A DNA stretch of 64,000 bases from Brenneria izadpanahii (GCF_017569925.1 NZ_CP050854.1:1922001-1986000); one strand, 5' to 3'. Numbered from the stretch's first letter, positions 1 through 10,401 are shown. Notes: generated from the sequence alone by a model not told the origin. Made by a program: numbers and translations.

Positions 1-315
1 CAGAAATAAGCTTAAGCCCAGGATGACCTGGTTGGGCGGGGCCGTCGCGGTGCCGATAGCCGTACGCAACAGGCTTAACACGATTACGATGCGAGTAAAG
101 CTGGTCATCATCAATAACACCGCTGGCAGAAACGTCAGCGATGTCATGAATACCAGCGTTTGCACCGGCAGGGACCAGCTTTGCCCTCCGTTAGGCAGCG
201 GTTGACTGATAATGCCGGGTAATTGCGCCCATGCGGCCGGCATAATCAGAAAAGAAGCGCCAATCAGAATCTGGAATAACAATTTGAGGGGGAATCGATG
301 AGCAATAACATTCAT
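1..315 (-). CDS. fliP: Flagellar export gate protein FliP (partial, 5' part)
   Basis: The first 105 codons of FliP, an inner-membrane subunit of the flagellar type III export gate; the gene runs off the left edge. I translated it by hand from the ATG at 315-313. It gives a hydrophobic signal-peptide-like start, then a segment with [19 protein letters not shown] and the [14 protein letters not shown] stretch, both typical of FliP. Its ATG overlaps the fliO stop in an ATGA arrangement, so the two are translationally coupled. It belongs to the leftward fliLMNOP(QR) operon. The rest of the gene is outside the window. Confidence 0.95.
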   Translation of the reverse strand, partial: MNVIAHRFPLKLLFQILIGASFLIMPAAWAQLPGIISQPLPNGGQSWSLPVQTLVFMTSLTFLPAVLLMMTSFTRIVIVLSLLRTAIGTATAPPNQVILGLSLFL

Positions 316-737
316 GCCGATGTATCCGGACGTTTTAATACTTTTGACAGCAGTTGGCGAAAATCCGTCGCTTTATCTTTATTGGCGTCGGAATTAGCGT
401 CAGATGACTTGTCTATGGATTGAGCGGGTATGGTCAGTAATGGTGAAATATTCTGTGACGTTACACCCAGTATCAGCCAGTTTTTATCGACCTCAACAAT
501 AACGACCCGTTCCCGCTGACCAACCTGACAGGTCGAAATCACTTTTAATAAACGATTGTTATGCGAATAACCTGTTAAGCCCAATTTACGGATAATCCAG
601 GCAATCAACAAAATAAACAATAGAATCCCAACCAGCATGCCGCCGACTTGAGACAGCAGCATCGTGTTGGATATCGGCGGCGCGGTAGCGATAGTGGATA
701 CGCTCTCGGTCGCCGCGGAGGTTACGGTTTGACTCAT
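312..737 (-). CDS. fliO: Flagellar biosynthesis protein FliO
   Basis: FliO, 141 residues, is a small bitopic membrane protein that helps FliP assemble into the export gate. A single transmembrane segment (about residues 28-47, [21 protein letters not shown]) is followed by a conserved cytoplasmic part with the pattern [20 protein letters not shown]. An in-frame TTG lies one codon further upstream, but the ATG at 737-735 overlaps the fliN stop codon (TGATG), so I chose it. The C-terminal tail rich in S, D and K is poorly conserved in the family. The gene sits between fliN and fliP, as in other enterobacteria. Confidence 0.93.
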   Translation of the reverse strand: MSQTVTSAATESVSTIATAPPISNTMLLSQVGGMLVGILLFILLIAWIIRKLGLTGYSHNNRLLKVISTCQVGQRERVVIVEVDKNWLILGVTSQNISPLLTIPAQSIDKSSDANSDANKDKATDFRQLLSKVLKRPDTSA

Positions 738-1150
738 CAACGGCTCAATCGACGCATGCGCTCGGAAGGGGTAATGATATCCGTGATACGGACACCATAT
801 TTATCCGCAACCACCACAACTTCTCCCTGAGCAATCAGGTAGCCATTGATTAGAATGTCCAACGGCTCGCCGGCTAATCCCTCAAGAGGAACGACCGAAC
901 CTTGGGAAAGGTGTAAAAGTTCCTTGATGGTCATTTTCGTCCTTCCAAGCTCAACCGTCAGCTTGACCGGGATATCCATAATCATGTCAATGTCCTGCAG
1001 GGAATTAGCTCCTTGCTGGGCGGAGAGATTATCGAATACGCTATCGGCCGTGGCTGTGCCTTTTTCCGCAGTCTGTTGCTCATTAAATGCATCAGCCCAC
1101 AAATCGTCCACGGATTCCTTTTCATCGGACGGTTTCTTGCTGTCACTCAT
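737..1150 (-). CDS. fliN: Flagellar motor switch protein FliN
   Basis: FliN, 137 residues, forms the lower C-ring of the rotor with FliM and FliG and docks the export ATPase complex. The C-terminal SpoA/SURF domain (about residues 55-130) shows IPVKLTVELGRTKMTIKELL and the LDILINGYLIAQGEVVVV stretch. The N-terminal VDDLWADAF motif matches enterobacterial FliN. I chose the ATG at 1150 because GAGGA lies seven bases upstream and because MSD... fits homologues; a longer frame starts at 1165. The gene overlaps the end of fliM by eight bases and its stop overlaps the fliO start. Confidence 0.95.
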   Translation of the reverse strand: MSDSKKPSDEKESVDDLWADAFNEQQTAEKGTATADSVFDNLSAQQGANSLQDIDMIMDIPVKLTVELGRTKMTIKELLHLSQGSVVPLEGLAGEPLDILINGYLIAQGEVVVVADKYGVRITDIITPSERMRRLSR

Positions 1151-2150
1151 TGGGCTGTTCCTCATCGTTCAGAGAATTCAATATAGGATTAATTAAATGT
1201 TCGACTTTCAAGGCGTACTGTCCGCCGGATGTACCATATTGGCAGGTCAGGACGGGGACGCCATCAACATGGGCGATCAAACGCTCGGGTTTGTCTATCG
1301 GCAGAATATCGCCCGGTTGTAATTGAAGGAGTTTGGAGATCCGCAAAGGAATATCCACAAAACTCGCCACCAGTTCCAGTTCCGAATGCTGCACCTGTTT
1401 CGCCAACGCTTCCCGCCAGTTATGATCTTCCTGACGAGAGTTTTCCAGCGGCGGATTGACCAAGAGTTCGCGCAGCGGCTCTATCATGGCGAAGGGAATA
1501 CAGATGCTGAATTCCCCGGTTAATGAGCCTATTTCCACATGAAAAGGCGTGGTCACCACGATGTCGTTAGGCGAGGTGGTAATGTTGGTAAATTTTACCT
1601 GCATCTCCGAGCGGACATATTCTATATCCAGCTTATAGATAGCCTGCCAGGCATCGCTGTAGGCTTCCAGCGCAAGACGGAGCATGCGTTTAACGATTCT
1701 CTGCTCGGTATGGGTAAACTCCCGGCCTTCAACTTTGGTTGGAAACCGGCCGTCGCCGCCGAACAGGTTATCGACCGCAATAAAAACCAGACTGGGTGAG
1801 AAAACCAGCAGCGCGGTTCCACGCAACGGCTTCATGTGGATCAGGTTTATGTTGGTCGGAACCGGCAAATTTCGCGCGAATTCGTGATAAGGCAAAATTT
1901 TAATGGGGCCTACCGTAATATCCGGACTACGGCGTAAAAGATTGAATAGCCCCATTCTGAACTGGCGAGCAAACCGCTCATTGATAATTTCCAGCGCCTG
2001 CAAACGTTCACGGACAACACGGCGCTGCGTATTGGGATCATAAGGTTTTACGTCGCCCGCTACGGTGGCTACAGGGGTATCATCCCCATCGTCGCTGCTG
2101 CCATTTAGCAGAGCATCGATTTCGGCCTGAGAAAGAATACTGTCACCCAT
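1143..2150 (-). CDS. fliM: Flagellar motor switch protein FliM
   Basis: FliM, 335 residues, is the C-ring protein that binds CheY-P and sets rotation direction. The N-terminal GDSILSQAEIDALLNG is the conserved CheY-binding peptide. The middle domain contains the GGDGRFPTKVEGREFT signature (GGxG loop), and the C-terminal SpoA domain follows (about residues 255-325, ELVASFVDIPLRISKLLQLQPGDILPI). Length matches E. coli FliM (334). It starts six bases after the fliL stop and overlaps fliN. Confidence 0.97.
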   Translation of the reverse strand: MGDSILSQAEIDALLNGSSDDGDDTPVATVAGDVKPYDPNTQRRVVRERLQALEIINERFARQFRMGLFNLLRRSPDITVGPIKILPYHEFARNLPVPTNINLIHMKPLRGTALLVFSPSLVFIAVDNLFGGDGRFPTKVEGREFTHTEQRIVKRMLRLALEAYSDAWQAIYKLDIEYVRSEMQVKFTNITTSPNDIVVTTPFHVEIGSLTGEFSICIPFAMIEPLRELLVNPPLENSRQEDHNWREALAKQVQHSELELVASFVDIPLRISKLLQLQPGDILPIDKPERLIAHVDGVPVLTCQYGTSGGQYALKVEHLINPILNSLNDEEQPNE

Positions 2151-2156
2151 AAATAA

Positions 2157-2636
2157 TTACCGTAGTATGAACGCTGTGAATAGAACGTCATTAATCGTTT
2201 GCTCCGCCTGCCCTGGAACTAAAGGGGGAGCAAGTACTTGTTTGATTTCTTCCACCAGCTGCTGTTTCCCTTGTTCTGTACTCAGGGAAGCTGAGTTTTG
2301 GCGGGATAATAGCAAAAGCAAACGACTACGCACTTCCGGCAAATAGTTACTGAGCTGTTGGTGTGTAGCTTCATCCGGCAATCTTAGGGTAAAGCCGACG
2401 TACAAAACCCGATCCAAATCGTTGTCGGGGTTCTGCAGGTTAACGGTAAACGTATCAAGCGGCATAAAAACCGGCGCCGGTGGCGGCGTAACTTTTTGAG
2501 TTTGAGCTGTGTCGGCCGGTTTATACAGAAACCACCAGGCAGCGCCTCCCGCAATGGCCGTCAGTAATGCGATAACGATAAGCACGACTAGCCAGATTGA
2601 ACGCTTTCGTCCGGAGGTGAGAGCTTGTTCAGACAT
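2157..2636 (-). CDS. fliL: Flagellar basal body-associated protein FliL
   Basis: FliL, 159 residues, is a single-pass inner-membrane protein near the stator that affects motor output and swarming. A basic N-terminus (GRKRS) is followed by one transmembrane helix (about residues 14-36) and a proline-rich linker. The periplasmic domain contains FTVNLQNPDNDLDRVLYVGFTLRL and the conserved end QTINDVLFTAFILR. It is the first gene of the leftward fliLMNOP operon and is separated from fliK by about 150 bases, where the operon promoter should lie. Confidence 0.95.
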   Translation of the reverse strand: MSEQALTSGRKRSIWLVVLIVIALLTAIAGGAAWWFLYKPADTAQTQKVTPPPAPVFMPLDTFTVNLQNPDNDLDRVLYVGFTLRLPDEATHQQLSNYLPEVRSRLLLLLSRQNSASLSTEQGKQQLVEEIKQVLAPPLVPGQAEQTINDVLFTAFILR

Positions 2637-2790
2637 AAGTAAAGATAATTCCTGTTACGTATTTGAAGGATGGCATGAAAAAGACATCACCGACCTCATT
2701 TAACCCAAGGTCGATTATCCCGTCTATTTTCTTCATCAATAGGACGAATAGACAAGGAAAATTAGGCTACCTTGGGTATTTATTAGCATC
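2637..2790 (-). promoter_or_regulatory. fliK-fliL intergenic region with an inverted repeat
   Basis: This 154-base gap separates the end of fliK from the start of fliL and is the likely site of the fliL operon promoter, as in E. coli. It carries an 8-base inverted repeat, ACCCAAGG at 2703-2710 and CCTTGGGT at 2770-2777. I do not see a clear sigma-28 promoter here. The regulatory role is inferred from position only. Confidence 0.4.
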
Positions 2791-4260
2791 TTAAGCGAAG
2801 ATGTTAACCCCTGTAACGCCAGAAGCCATCTGTTGCAAAGATGTGGGTACGTTCAACGGCGTCGCTAATCCGTCTGATGATGAGCTATCAGACGGTTGAG
2901 CAAAACCTGGATCGGCGGTTTGCTGATCTTGCGCCCAACTCTGCGATGATTCGCTGCCCACGCTTGCCTGCCCTAAATCAATGCCGCTCTCCGCCAATGA
3001 CGTGCGCAGATGGGGGAAGGCGGCTTCCAGAGCCGCTCTGACCTGACTATGCGCTGATACAAAGTGGAGCTGGGCTTCGTTGTCGTTATTCAGCGTCAGG
3101 CTAATCTGCAAGGAGCCCAGTTCTTCCGGGTGAAGACGGAGTTTGGCGTTCTGCTGGCCATCGCGGGCAAACATGATAATTTGCTGGCCGAGCGTCTGTT
3201 GCCAGGCTTCGCTACCCATTTGCGCGTTCAGCATGGCGGTTGATGTAGTAACCGTGCTAGTCGTCGCGCTTGTTGCCTGGGCCGTCGCCGGCACTGCATG
3301 GGAAGATGGAGCAACTAACGGCGATGTGTTGCTGGAGGCGTTGGCGGTGATAGACTCGCTGCTTCTGGCGGTGGTCGCCGCAAGCGCGGTATTGCTAGTA
3401 AAAGAGTCATCGCTGTCAGTGGATAGTTCGGTTTTCTTACTAACCGTATCTACCACTATATCATCCGCGCTATTCGCCTGGCGGCCACCCTTACCGGCGC
3501 CGGCCAAGGTAAACGGCGTTAATGGCGTATCCACTTCGCTTTCAGCCGTTGTATTCGGTGTTGCAAGTTGATCGCTCAGCGTTAAGGAAACGGCCGCGGA
3601 TTGAGCCGGTGCCAGCGTACCGTCGATTACAATTGCATCGGCGTCAGGTGCCGTATCGGTTTTTGCCGTTTGCGTCTGGTTTATCATCGCCAACAATGAC
3701 AGGGTAGCCGCATCAGGCGTATCGCTGGTAAAGTCGCTCTCGTCCTGGTGGACGGTCGTTTCTTGAACGCTTGATAAAAAAGCATCGTCAACGACGGGGT
3801 CGCTCGGTTCATCCAACGCCAACTGAATATCCGTCTCGGATGGAATGCTTTTTTCTTTATCCGTTATAGATGCATTGGCATTTTTTAATGCGGAGGAGCC
3901 GGGGAGCGAATCGGTTTCAGCAGAAGCACTTTCTGTTTCAGTGGCGTTGCGCTGGTCGTTATTGGCATTGTCCACGCCATCTTGATTTTGCTGAGAAGCT
4001 GTTTTATCCGCCGGCTGCTCTCTGGAGGGGGACTGCGCGGAGGCTGATTCTGTGGATTCTTTGTTGGCGACAGAAGAATCGGCATTGGATGCCGCGCTAT
4101 TAGTCGCAGAAGAAGTCGTCGCTGTTGTTGATTGCGCGGTATCTCTGCGCGCTGATAACAATTGTTCAAAACTACTGCCGGACTCAGACTGGCGCGTAGA
4201 CGATGAGTCTGCTGAGACATTGTTATTGACAACAACATTGTTGACGCCGGAAAGATTCAT
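2791..4260 (-). CDS. fliK: Flagellar hook-length control protein FliK
   Basis: FliK, 489 residues, is the secreted molecular ruler that sets hook length and switches export from hook to filament substrates. The first 330 residues are low complexity (S, T, A, D and Q rich) and poorly conserved, as usual. The C-terminal Flg_hook domain (about residues 350-435) is clear: WQQTLGQQIIMF, then LRLHPEELGSLQISLTL and HFVSAHSQVRAALEAAFPHL. The protein is longer than E. coli FliK (375) because of the linker region. Its ATG overlaps the fliJ stop (ATGA). Confidence 0.95.
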   Translation of the reverse strand: MNLSGVNNVVVNNNVSADSSSTRQSESGSSFEQLLSARRDTAQSTTATTSSATNSAASNADSSVANKESTESASAQSPSREQPADKTASQQNQDGVDNANNDQRNATETESASAETDSLPGSSALKNANASITDKEKSIPSETDIQLALDEPSDPVVDDAFLSSVQETTVHQDESDFTSDTPDAATLSLLAMINQTQTAKTDTAPDADAIVIDGTLAPAQSAAVSLTLSDQLATPNTTAESEVDTPLTPFTLAGAGKGGRQANSADDIVVDTVSKKTELSTDSDDSFTSNTALAATTARSSESITANASSNTSPLVAPSSHAVPATAQATSATTSTVTTSTAMLNAQMGSEAWQQTLGQQIIMFARDGQQNAKLRLHPEELGSLQISLTLNNDNEAQLHFVSAHSQVRAALEAAFPHLRTSLAESGIDLGQASVGSESSQSWAQDQQTADPGFAQPSDSSSSDGLATPLNVPTSLQQMASGVTGVNIFA

Positions 4261-4700
4261 GGATGCTTCCTCAGTGAGGCGCGCTGTGCAAATTCGTCCA
4301 TCAGTTTCTGATCCTGTCGGTTGGCATGTATCAGGGCTTTTTGTGCCGAGCGATCCTGTAAGGTGATAAAGGCATTCAACCTTTGATATTTAGATCGCCA
4401 GGTCTGGGTCGCTTGCTGCAGCTGCTGACTCCAGTGGGCAAGTTGTTTTCGATGCTGCTCTATCGCTTTTTCCAGCGTCAGCAGAAATTGTTGATAGTTA
4501 TACCAGTTGGCGGAGTTAATACCGCTACTCATGGTAGATTGCAATTGCTGACGGTAATCTGTTTCGTAGCCGAGCAACATCTCTAACTGTTTTTGGACAT
4601 TCAGATGCGACTGACGAATTTTTCCCAGCAGTACAGCAGCATCATCAGCTTCTTGTTGAGCTAAATCGCGTAATGTATCCAAAGGTGATTGCGTTTTCAT
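4257..4700 (-). CDS. fliJ: Flagellar export chaperone FliJ
   Basis: FliJ, 147 residues, is a coiled-coil protein that acts as the central stalk of the FliI ATPase ring. Nearly the whole protein is predicted helical coiled coil, and it ends in the conserved RQDQKLMDEFAQRASLRK. The ATG at 4700 gives MKTQSPLDTLRDLA and exactly the E. coli length, with GTGGGG just upstream. A frame open further upstream to 4748 has no homologous sequence. It lies between fliI and fliK in the leftward operon. Confidence 0.94.
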   Translation of the reverse strand: MKTQSPLDTLRDLAQQEADDAAVLLGKIRQSHLNVQKQLEMLLGYETDYRQQLQSTMSSGINSANWYNYQQFLLTLEKAIEQHRKQLAHWSQQLQQATQTWRSKYQRLNAFITLQDRSAQKALIHANRQDQKLMDEFAQRASLRKHP

Positions 4701-4757
4701 CTGACCCCACAGTGAAATGTTAAGACTAATCCTAATAATTAACGTCAAAAAAATCCG

Positions 4758-6137
4758 TTAGCTTATATCTCCAGAAGAAAAAAGAGCAAAAAGCTGATTC
4801 TGGGCGTCTTCGTAGTTGCAACGTTCAAAAATTCCCTGTTTTAAAAACTTTTCCATGCTGGGATAGAGACGAATCGCACGATCGAGTAACGGATCGCTTC
4901 CCGCCGCGTACGCCCCCACGCTTATCAGATCATGATTGCGCTGATAGCTGGAAAGTAACTGCTTAAACTGTTGCACGATGGTGTAGTGCTTTTCATCCAC
5001 CAATGCCGTCATTGCCCGGCTAATCGAGGCTTCAATATCAATCGCGGGATAATGGCCTGATTCGGCCAGATGCCGGGACAAGACAACGTGACCATCGAGA
5101 ATCGCCCGCGCCGCATCGGCAATAGGGTCTTGCTGATCGTCCCCTTCCGTCAGCACGGTATAGAAGGCGGTAATGGAGCCGCCGCCATTAATACCGTTGC
5201 CGGCTCTTTCCACCAGCGAGGGGAGTTTGGCGAAAACGGAGGGCGGATAGCCTTTGGTCGCCGGGGGTTCGCCAATCGCCAGCGCGATTTCACGCTGAGC
5301 CATTGCGTATCGAGTGAGCGAATCCATAATCAGCAACACATGATGACCGCGATCGCGAAAATCTTCCGCAATACGCGTTGCGTAAGCCGCTCCTTGCATA
5401 CGCAATAGCGGCGATACATCCGCCGGAGCGGCGATAACTACGGAACGGGAACGGCCTTCATCGCCGAGAATGTTCTCAATAAAATCTTTAACTTCGCGAC
5501 CGCGCTCTCCGATGAGACCGACGACAATAACATCCGCCTTCGTATAACGGGCCATCATGCCAAGCAGGACGCTTTTCCCCACCCCTGAGCCTGCAAACAG
5601 GCCCATTCGCTGTCCGCGTCCCACGGTCAATAACCCATTGATGGCCCGAACGCCGACGTCGAGCACGCTATTTATCGGCGTTCGTTGCAAAGGGTTATAT
5701 GGCGCAGAGGTTAACGTTGCCCGGTAGCCGGTTTCCGGAGCAGGCAATCCATCAAGCGGTTTGGCCGTACCATCCAGCACCCGCCCCAGTAGTTCCGGAC
5801 CTAACGGCAACTGTTTCCCCTGCGTGCTTCCATCGGCTGACGGGCTTGCATACACTCTTGCGCCTGGCGTGATGCCTTCCATTTCTTCCAACGGCATCAG
5901 GAAAAGTTTTTGTCCGTTGAAACCAACAACTTCGCTTTCTAATTCTTTAATGTCATTGCCATTTTGACGTTCTATCAGGCAAGTCGCACCCAGCGGGAGA
6001 TGCAAACCTGTAGCCTCCAGCACCAAACCGGTAGCGCGAACCAATTTGCCGTAATGCCGGACCGATGGCGTACTGGCAATGCGCTTTTCATAAGCATCGA
6101 TGGTAGACAACCAGCGGGAGAGGCGTGATGTCATCAT
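4758..6137 (-). CDS. fliI: Flagellum-specific ATP synthase FliI
   Basis: FliI, 459 residues, is the cytoplasmic hexameric ATPase that energises unfolding and export of flagellar proteins. It is very close to the E. coli protein. The Walker A loop is [16 protein letters not shown], and the Walker B region is [21 protein letters not shown]. The F1-type signature [16 protein letters not shown] is also present. The ATG at 6137 overlaps the fliH stop (ATGA), with GGGAG just upstream; a second ATG follows immediately at 6134 and may be the real start. Confidence 0.97.
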   Translation of the reverse strand: MMTSRLSRWLSTIDAYEKRIASTPSVRHYGKLVRATGLVLEATGLHLPLGATCLIERQNGNDIKELESEVVGFNGQKLFLMPLEEMEGITPGARVYASPSADGSTQGKQLPLGPELLGRVLDGTAKPLDGLPAPETGYRATLTSAPYNPLQRTPINSVLDVGVRAINGLLTVGRGQRMGLFAGSGVGKSVLLGMMARYTKADVIVVGLIGERGREVKDFIENILGDEGRSRSVVIAAPADVSPLLRMQGAAYATRIAEDFRDRGHHVLLIMDSLTRYAMAQREIALAIGEPPATKGYPPSVFAKLPSLVERAGNGINGGGSITAFYTVLTEGDDQQDPIADAARAILDGHVVLSRHLAESGHYPAIDIEASISRAMTALVDEKHYTIVQQFKQLLSSYQRNHDLISVGAYAAGSDPLLDRAIRLYPSMEKFLKQGIFERCNYEDAQNQLFALFSSGDIS

Positions 6138-6838
6138 AGTTCTCCCGGTGCGGCCAAACGGCACAGCTCACGCCATCGGGTCGCCAGGCTGGCGTCGAGA
6201 TCGCCCTCATCGGCGCTGACTTTGCATCCGCCCGGGTGTAGCTGATTATCTGCTAATAAACTCCACCCATGCGCGCTGAGCGTAGCGCCAAGGTGCTCTT
6301 CCACCTGCGCCAGATCGGAGGGATGAACCCGGAGTTGCGGCTTGCCGCTAAACATGGGTTCTTGCTGGATAAATTGTTGAATTTGGTTGAGTAGCGCCGT
6401 GCCGTCGCAAACAGGCGCCTGACCCAGAACCTGCTTGGCGGCGGTTAACGCCAGTTGCATTAGTCGTGCAGGAATAACCGTGTCCAATGAATCCAGCGTC
6501 TGTTGGAATTCAGTCACCATCTGTTGCAATTGGGCGACCATCGGGGATTGCTGTTGCTGTATTTCTTCCAGCCCTTGCTTTCTGCCTTCTTCCAATCCGC
6601 GTTGATAACCGGCGTTATACCCTTCCTGCTGACCCTGATTGAATCCGGTTTGCTGCGCTTTGTTCTCAACCCTCTGACGTAATTCAGCCAAATCCTCTTC
6701 GGTGAAGGATGGCGTAGCGTCAGCGGATGACGAAGCCTCGTCTTCTGCTGATGCCGGATGCAGTTGGAACTCCTCGCGTGAGGACAGATCGTCTAAAGAC
6801 CAGGGTTGCCAGTTCATTCCTTTAATTGCATCAGACAT
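6134..6838 (-). CDS. fliH: Flagellar assembly protein FliH
   Basis: FliH, 234 residues, is the regulatory subunit of FliI, a dimer that tethers the ATPase to the C-ring through FliN. The N-terminus [19 protein letters not shown] is FliH-like. A glycine-repeat segment ([28 protein letters not shown], about residues 85-115) has the GxxxG heptads typical of the family. The C-terminal V-ATPase subunit-E-like domain follows. The ATG at 6838 has GAGGA seven bases upstream and overlaps the end of fliG by eight bases; an upstream in-frame start at 6859 is less likely. Confidence 0.94.
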   Translation of the reverse strand: MSDAIKGMNWQPWSLDDLSSREEFQLHPASAEDEASSSADATPSFTEEDLAELRQRVENKAQQTGFNQGQQEGYNAGYQRGLEEGRKQGLEEIQQQQSPMVAQLQQMVTEFQQTLDSLDTVIPARLMQLALTAAKQVLGQAPVCDGTALLNQIQQFIQQEPMFSGKPQLRVHPSDLAQVEEHLGATLSAHGWSLLADNQLHPGGCKVSADEGDLDASLATRWRELCRLAAPGEL

Positions 6839-7823
6839 AGGCATCCTCACCGCCGCCAATCACGATCTCCCCGCTGTCAGCCAAACGACGGACAATAAGC
6901 AGAATGGCTTTCTGCTCGCTTTCCACCTGAGACATACGGACCGGACCGCGAGTCGCCAAATCATCGCGCAGAATTTCAGCGGCACGCTGCGACATATTCT
7001 TGAGGAATTTCTCGCGCAATGGCTGTTCGGCGCCTTTCAGCGCAATAAGCAGGGATTCGGATTCCACTTCCTGCAACAGACGTTGAATACTGCGGTCGTC
7101 CACATCCACCAGATTTTCGAACAGGAACATTTCATCAATGATTTTCTGCGCCAGTTCGCCGTCGAATTCGCGTACGGCATCAATAACGGCTTCTTCCTGC
7201 TGGGTTTTCATCAGGTTAATGATCTCAGCCGCAGTACGGATACCGCCCATCTTACTGCGCTTGAGATTCTGACCGTCTAACAGACTATTCAATACTTCCG
7301 TCAGCTCGGCCAGTGCCGCGGGCTGTACCCCGCCGAAGGTGGCAATACGCAACATGACATCGTTACGCAGGCGTTCATCAAACAGCGCCAGAATATCGGC
7401 GGCCTGGGCCCGCTTCAGATGCACCAGGATAGTTGCGATAATTTGCGGATGTTCTTCCTGGATTAGCTCAGCCGCACTCTGCGGTTCCATAAAGTTGAGC
7501 GTTTCCATTCCGCTGGTGGTTTCGCGGCTTTCCAGAATATCTTCCAGCAGACTGGAGGCGCGCTCTTCGCCCAGCGCCTTGATCAGCACGGAACGCAGAT
7601 AGTCGCCTGCATTAATACTCAGCGCCGCATACTGCTCGGCATCAGCTTCGAATTCTTTTAAGACTTCAGTCAGTTGCTGATTCGATACCTGCTTCATACT
7701 GGCCATCGCGGCGCTTAAGTGTTGTACCTCTCTGGTCGAGAGATGGGTAAACACATCAGCGGCCCGATCTTCACCAATGGTCATCAGCAGAATCGCACTT
7801 TTTTCGGTTCCGGTCAGACTCAT
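6831..7823 (-). CDS. fliG: Flagellar motor switch protein FliG
   Basis: FliG, 330 residues, is the rotor protein that contacts the stator and links the C-ring to the FliF MS-ring. It shows the N-terminal [20 protein letters not shown], the EHPQ motif ([15 protein letters not shown]) of the middle domain, and the charged torque helix near the end with KILR-like residues ([25 protein letters not shown]). Length equals the E. coli protein within one residue. Its ATG overlaps the fliF stop (ATGA), and it is followed directly by fliH. Confidence 0.98.
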   Translation of the reverse strand: MSLTGTEKSAILLMTIGEDRAADVFTHLSTREVQHLSAAMASMKQVSNQQLTEVLKEFEADAEQYAALSINAGDYLRSVLIKALGEERASSLLEDILESRETTSGMETLNFMEPQSAAELIQEEHPQIIATILVHLKRAQAADILALFDERLRNDVMLRIATFGGVQPAALAELTEVLNSLLDGQNLKRSKMGGIRTAAEIINLMKTQQEEAVIDAVREFDGELAQKIIDEMFLFENLVDVDDRSIQRLLQEVESESLLIALKGAEQPLREKFLKNMSQRAAEILRDDLATRGPVRMSQVESEQKAILLIVRRLADSGEIVIGGGEDAYV

Positions 7824-9532
7824 ATTTCACTCCCCATCCACTCACGGATTACCAGCGCAACAACTCGGGGGTCATTTTCTGCCAAGTCACGAATTTTCTG
7901 ACTTTGAAGCTCGGCACTGACTCTCTGCTGAGAACGTTTCTGCTGTTCTTGTTCATCTTTGCTCAATTTTACGACGACATCATCGTCGTTGTTTGGCATC
8001 GCCGCCGCTGCCGGAGCGCCCGCTGCGGCAACCTTGTTTTTATTCACCAGCGGCTTGAGCAGTTTCCGCCACAGAATAAAGGCGACGAGGGCGACAAGCA
8101 GCCAGCGTCCCGCATTCATTAGGCGATCAAAGAAGCTTTGCTGTTGCCAGAAGGGGAGATCGCCCGCAACATTTTCCGTTTGCGTAAATGGCGTATTGGC
8201 GATATTCAGCGTATCTCCGCGTTCGCTGGAATAGCCCATTGCTTCCCGGGTCAGAGACTCGATCTGTTTAATTTGATCATCGGTCAACGCTACCGGAGTG
8301 CCTTCTTCCGACTGGCGATAGTTGACAACGACAGCAACGGAGAGCCGTTGCAGTGAGCCGGCGCTTTGTTTGGTATGGCGAATGGTGCGATCGACTTCAT
8401 AATTGATGGTCGAGTCGTTCCGCGTGCTAGAAGGCGTAGCGACCGCGTTATTATTCGTTGCGTTGGTATTTTGCGCATTGCCCGCATTGGCGTTGTTGGC
8501 ATTTGCATTCGCTGCATTGGCGTTATTAGCCGGGGCCGTTATCGGAGCCGTCGGGGCAGGGGCCGGTTGGTTTGAAAGCGCGCCTGGCACACCGCCTACC
8601 ATACCGTTGCCGCGCTGCTCGCTGTTGCTGCTCTGTTGCGAACGTACTGCGGCTTGGTTAGGCGCCTGGTTCGGCTGATATTGTTCGTCGGTCTGCTCCC
8701 GGCTGGAAAAATCAAGTTGGGCGGTTACCTGAGCATGGACATTGCCAAGGCCGACGACCGGAGTCAGGATAGCTTCAATGCGGCGTTGATAAAGATTTTC
8801 AACGTCAGCGGTGTATTTCAACTGAGCGGTATTCAGATCTCGGCCGCTACTGTCGGATTGCGTCAGCAGACGCCCGTTTTGATCGACTACCGTGACATTG
8901 TCAGGGGGTAAGCCCGAAACGCTGCTGGCGACCATGTAGACGATGGCGTTGATTTGACCATCATCCAACGCTCGGCCTGGTTGCAAATTTAGCGTCACGG
9001 ACGCGGACGGGGATTTCTGTTCGCGAACAAACAGCGACGGTTTGGGGATAGCCAGATGGACGCGCGCGTTGACGACGGGGCCCAGCGTCTCTATGGTCCG
9101 CGATAGTTCTCCCTCCAGCGCCCGCTGATAATTGATCTGTTCGCTGAATTGACTGATACCGAACTTTTCTTGATCGAGTAGCTCAAAACCAACGGCTCCG
9201 CCTTTAGGCAGTCCCTGTTGCGCCAGGCGCAGGCGGGTTTCATGTACTTTATCGGCAGGGATCAGCAATGCGCCGCCGTTATCCGCGAAGCGGTATGGAA
9301 TATTCATTTGCCCAAGTTGAGCAACGATGCTTCCACCGTCACGATCGTTCAGGTTACTGTATAACACCCGGTAATCAGGGGATTGTGCCCATAATATCAA
9401 TGCGGAAACAATGGCGAGCGCTGCAGCGGCAGCAACCAACAATGGGATTCTGGGATTAGCGCGCAAAGAGGAAAACATTGCAGTAAATCCGTTTTTGTTA
9501 GCCGCGTTCAAACTGCTTTTCACGGTGCTCAT
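7820..9532 (-). CDS. fliF: Flagellar MS-ring protein FliF
   Basis: FliF, 570 residues, forms the MS-ring in the inner membrane, the base on which the flagellum is built. It has two transmembrane helices (about residues 32-50 and 462-482). YscJ/FliF ring-building domains are visible as [16 protein letters not shown] and [34 protein letters not shown] low-complexity Asn/Ala segment (about residues 325-365) sits in the periplasmic loop. The C-terminal FliG-binding tail ends [14 protein letters not shown]. It is the first gene of the leftward fliFGHIJK operon, divergent from fliE. Confidence 0.97.
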   Translation of the reverse strand: MSTVKSSLNAANKNGFTAMFSSLRANPRIPLLVAAAAALAIVSALILWAQSPDYRVLYSNLNDRDGGSIVAQLGQMNIPYRFADNGGALLIPADKVHETRLRLAQQGLPKGGAVGFELLDQEKFGISQFSEQINYQRALEGELSRTIETLGPVVNARVHLAIPKPSLFVREQKSPSASVTLNLQPGRALDDGQINAIVYMVASSVSGLPPDNVTVVDQNGRLLTQSDSSGRDLNTAQLKYTADVENLYQRRIEAILTPVVGLGNVHAQVTAQLDFSSREQTDEQYQPNQAPNQAAVRSQQSSNSEQRGNGMVGGVPGALSNQPAPAPTAPITAPANNANAANANANNANAGNAQNTNATNNNAVATPSSTRNDSTINYEVDRTIRHTKQSAGSLQRLSVAVVVNYRQSEEGTPVALTDDQIKQIESLTREAMGYSSERGDTLNIANTPFTQTENVAGDLPFWQQQSFFDRLMNAGRWLLVALVAFILWRKLLKPLVNKNKVAAAGAPAAAAMPNNDDDVVVKLSKDEQEQQKRSQQRVSAELQSQKIRDLAENDPRVVALVIREWMGSEI

Positions 9533-9779
9533 TCGTATTCCCTGCTAGAAATTGACAAATTGATAATGAATGTTGATAACAAAACAAACTCCAAGATGAG
9601 CAATGCCCCAATACGCATTAAAATGAATGTCACCTGTATGGCGTGGTTTTACATTATTTCCTCGGGCCGGAAAATTTGATTGCCGAATTAGCTGGGTTTT
9701 TCATAGCTATTTAACGGCTTAGAACCACCTTGATTCTGATATGTTATCCGCTGGTAATTTACATATGCGGAGGTGAGAG
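9533..9779. promoter_or_regulatory. Divergent fliF / fliE promoter region
   Basis: This 247-base AT-rich gap separates the divergent fliF and fliE starts. In enterobacteria this interval carries the FlhDC-activated class 2 promoters for both directions, and I infer the same here. I could not define FlhDC boxes with confidence, and no good sigma-28 match is present. The fliE ribosome binding site GGAGGTGAG lies just upstream of its ATG. Confidence 0.55.
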
Positions 9780-10097
9780 ATGGCGGTGGAAGGCATTGCT
9801 TCGGTCGTGGCGCAATTACAGGCCACAGCGCTTCAGGCCACTGGCAGCGAGGCTAAGGCTCCGGTTGCCGCGGGCGCGGGGTTTGCGGCGGAAATGAAAT
9901 CCGCGCTGGGCAAAATCAGCGACCAGCAACAGGCTGCCCGTACGCAGGCGCAGGACTTTGAATTGGGCAAACCCGGCGTCGCGCTCAATGATGTGATGGT
10001 CGATCTGCAAAAGGCCTCGGTTTCATTGCAAATGGGCGTTCAGGTTCGTAACAAACTGGTTACGGCGTATCAGGATATCATGGGTATGAGCGTTTGA
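9780..10097 (+). CDS. fliE: Flagellar hook-basal body protein FliE
   Basis: FliE, 105 residues, is the small secreted protein that joins the MS-ring and export gate to the proximal rod. The C-terminal half is the conserved part: ELGKPGVALNDVMVDLQKASVSLQMGVQVRNKLVTAYQDIMGMSV. It matches E. coli FliE (104 residues) and has a strong GGAGGTGAG Shine-Dalgarno sequence. It is transcribed alone, away from fliF, and is followed by an unrelated small DUF333 gene. Confidence 0.97.
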   Translation: MAVEGIASVVAQLQATALQATGSEAKAPVAAGAGFAAEMKSALGKISDQQQAARTQAQDFELGKPGVALNDVMVDLQKASVSLQMGVQVRNKLVTAYQDIMGMSV

Positions 10098-10128
10098 CGG
10101 TTGTGCATTTATATCTGAGACTCTGCTA

Positions 10129-10401
10129 ATGAACGTATTAAGAGTTGCTACAGTTTGCGTGTCAGCCTCCCTGTTTTCTGCTGGTTGCGCCGCGGCGGAT
10201 AGCCAGCAGTCAGTTACAAAAATCACCTCGGCCGTACAAAACGTAGCCACAGACTGGTGTGAGAAGAAAGGCGGCAAGGTGGTGACCATTAAAACAAACG
10301 TCAAGTCGGCCACCTCAACAGGCCGTACGACCAAGTGTTTGTTGCCGAGCGGCGAACTTATCGATCAGTGGAAACTCTACAAGCGTGATAATAATAGATA
10401 A
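10129..10401 (+). CDS. Small secreted DUF333-domain protein
   Basis: A 90-residue exported protein of unknown function. The N-terminus has a signal peptide with a cysteine (LFSAGCAAAD) that could be a poor lipobox; the -3 position is Ser, so cleavage after the Ala run by signal peptidase I is equally possible. The rest matches the DUF333 pattern: WCEKKGGKV, then CLLPSGELIDQWKLYKR, with two cysteines that could pair. E. coli YoaF carries the same domain. It lies 31 bases after fliE on the same strand and may be read through from it. No flagellar role is known to me. Confidence 0.75.
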   Translation: MNVLRVATVCVSASLFSAGCAAADSQQSVTKITSAVQNVATDWCEKKGGKVVTIKTNVKSATSTGRTTKCLLPSGELIDQWKLYKRDNNR

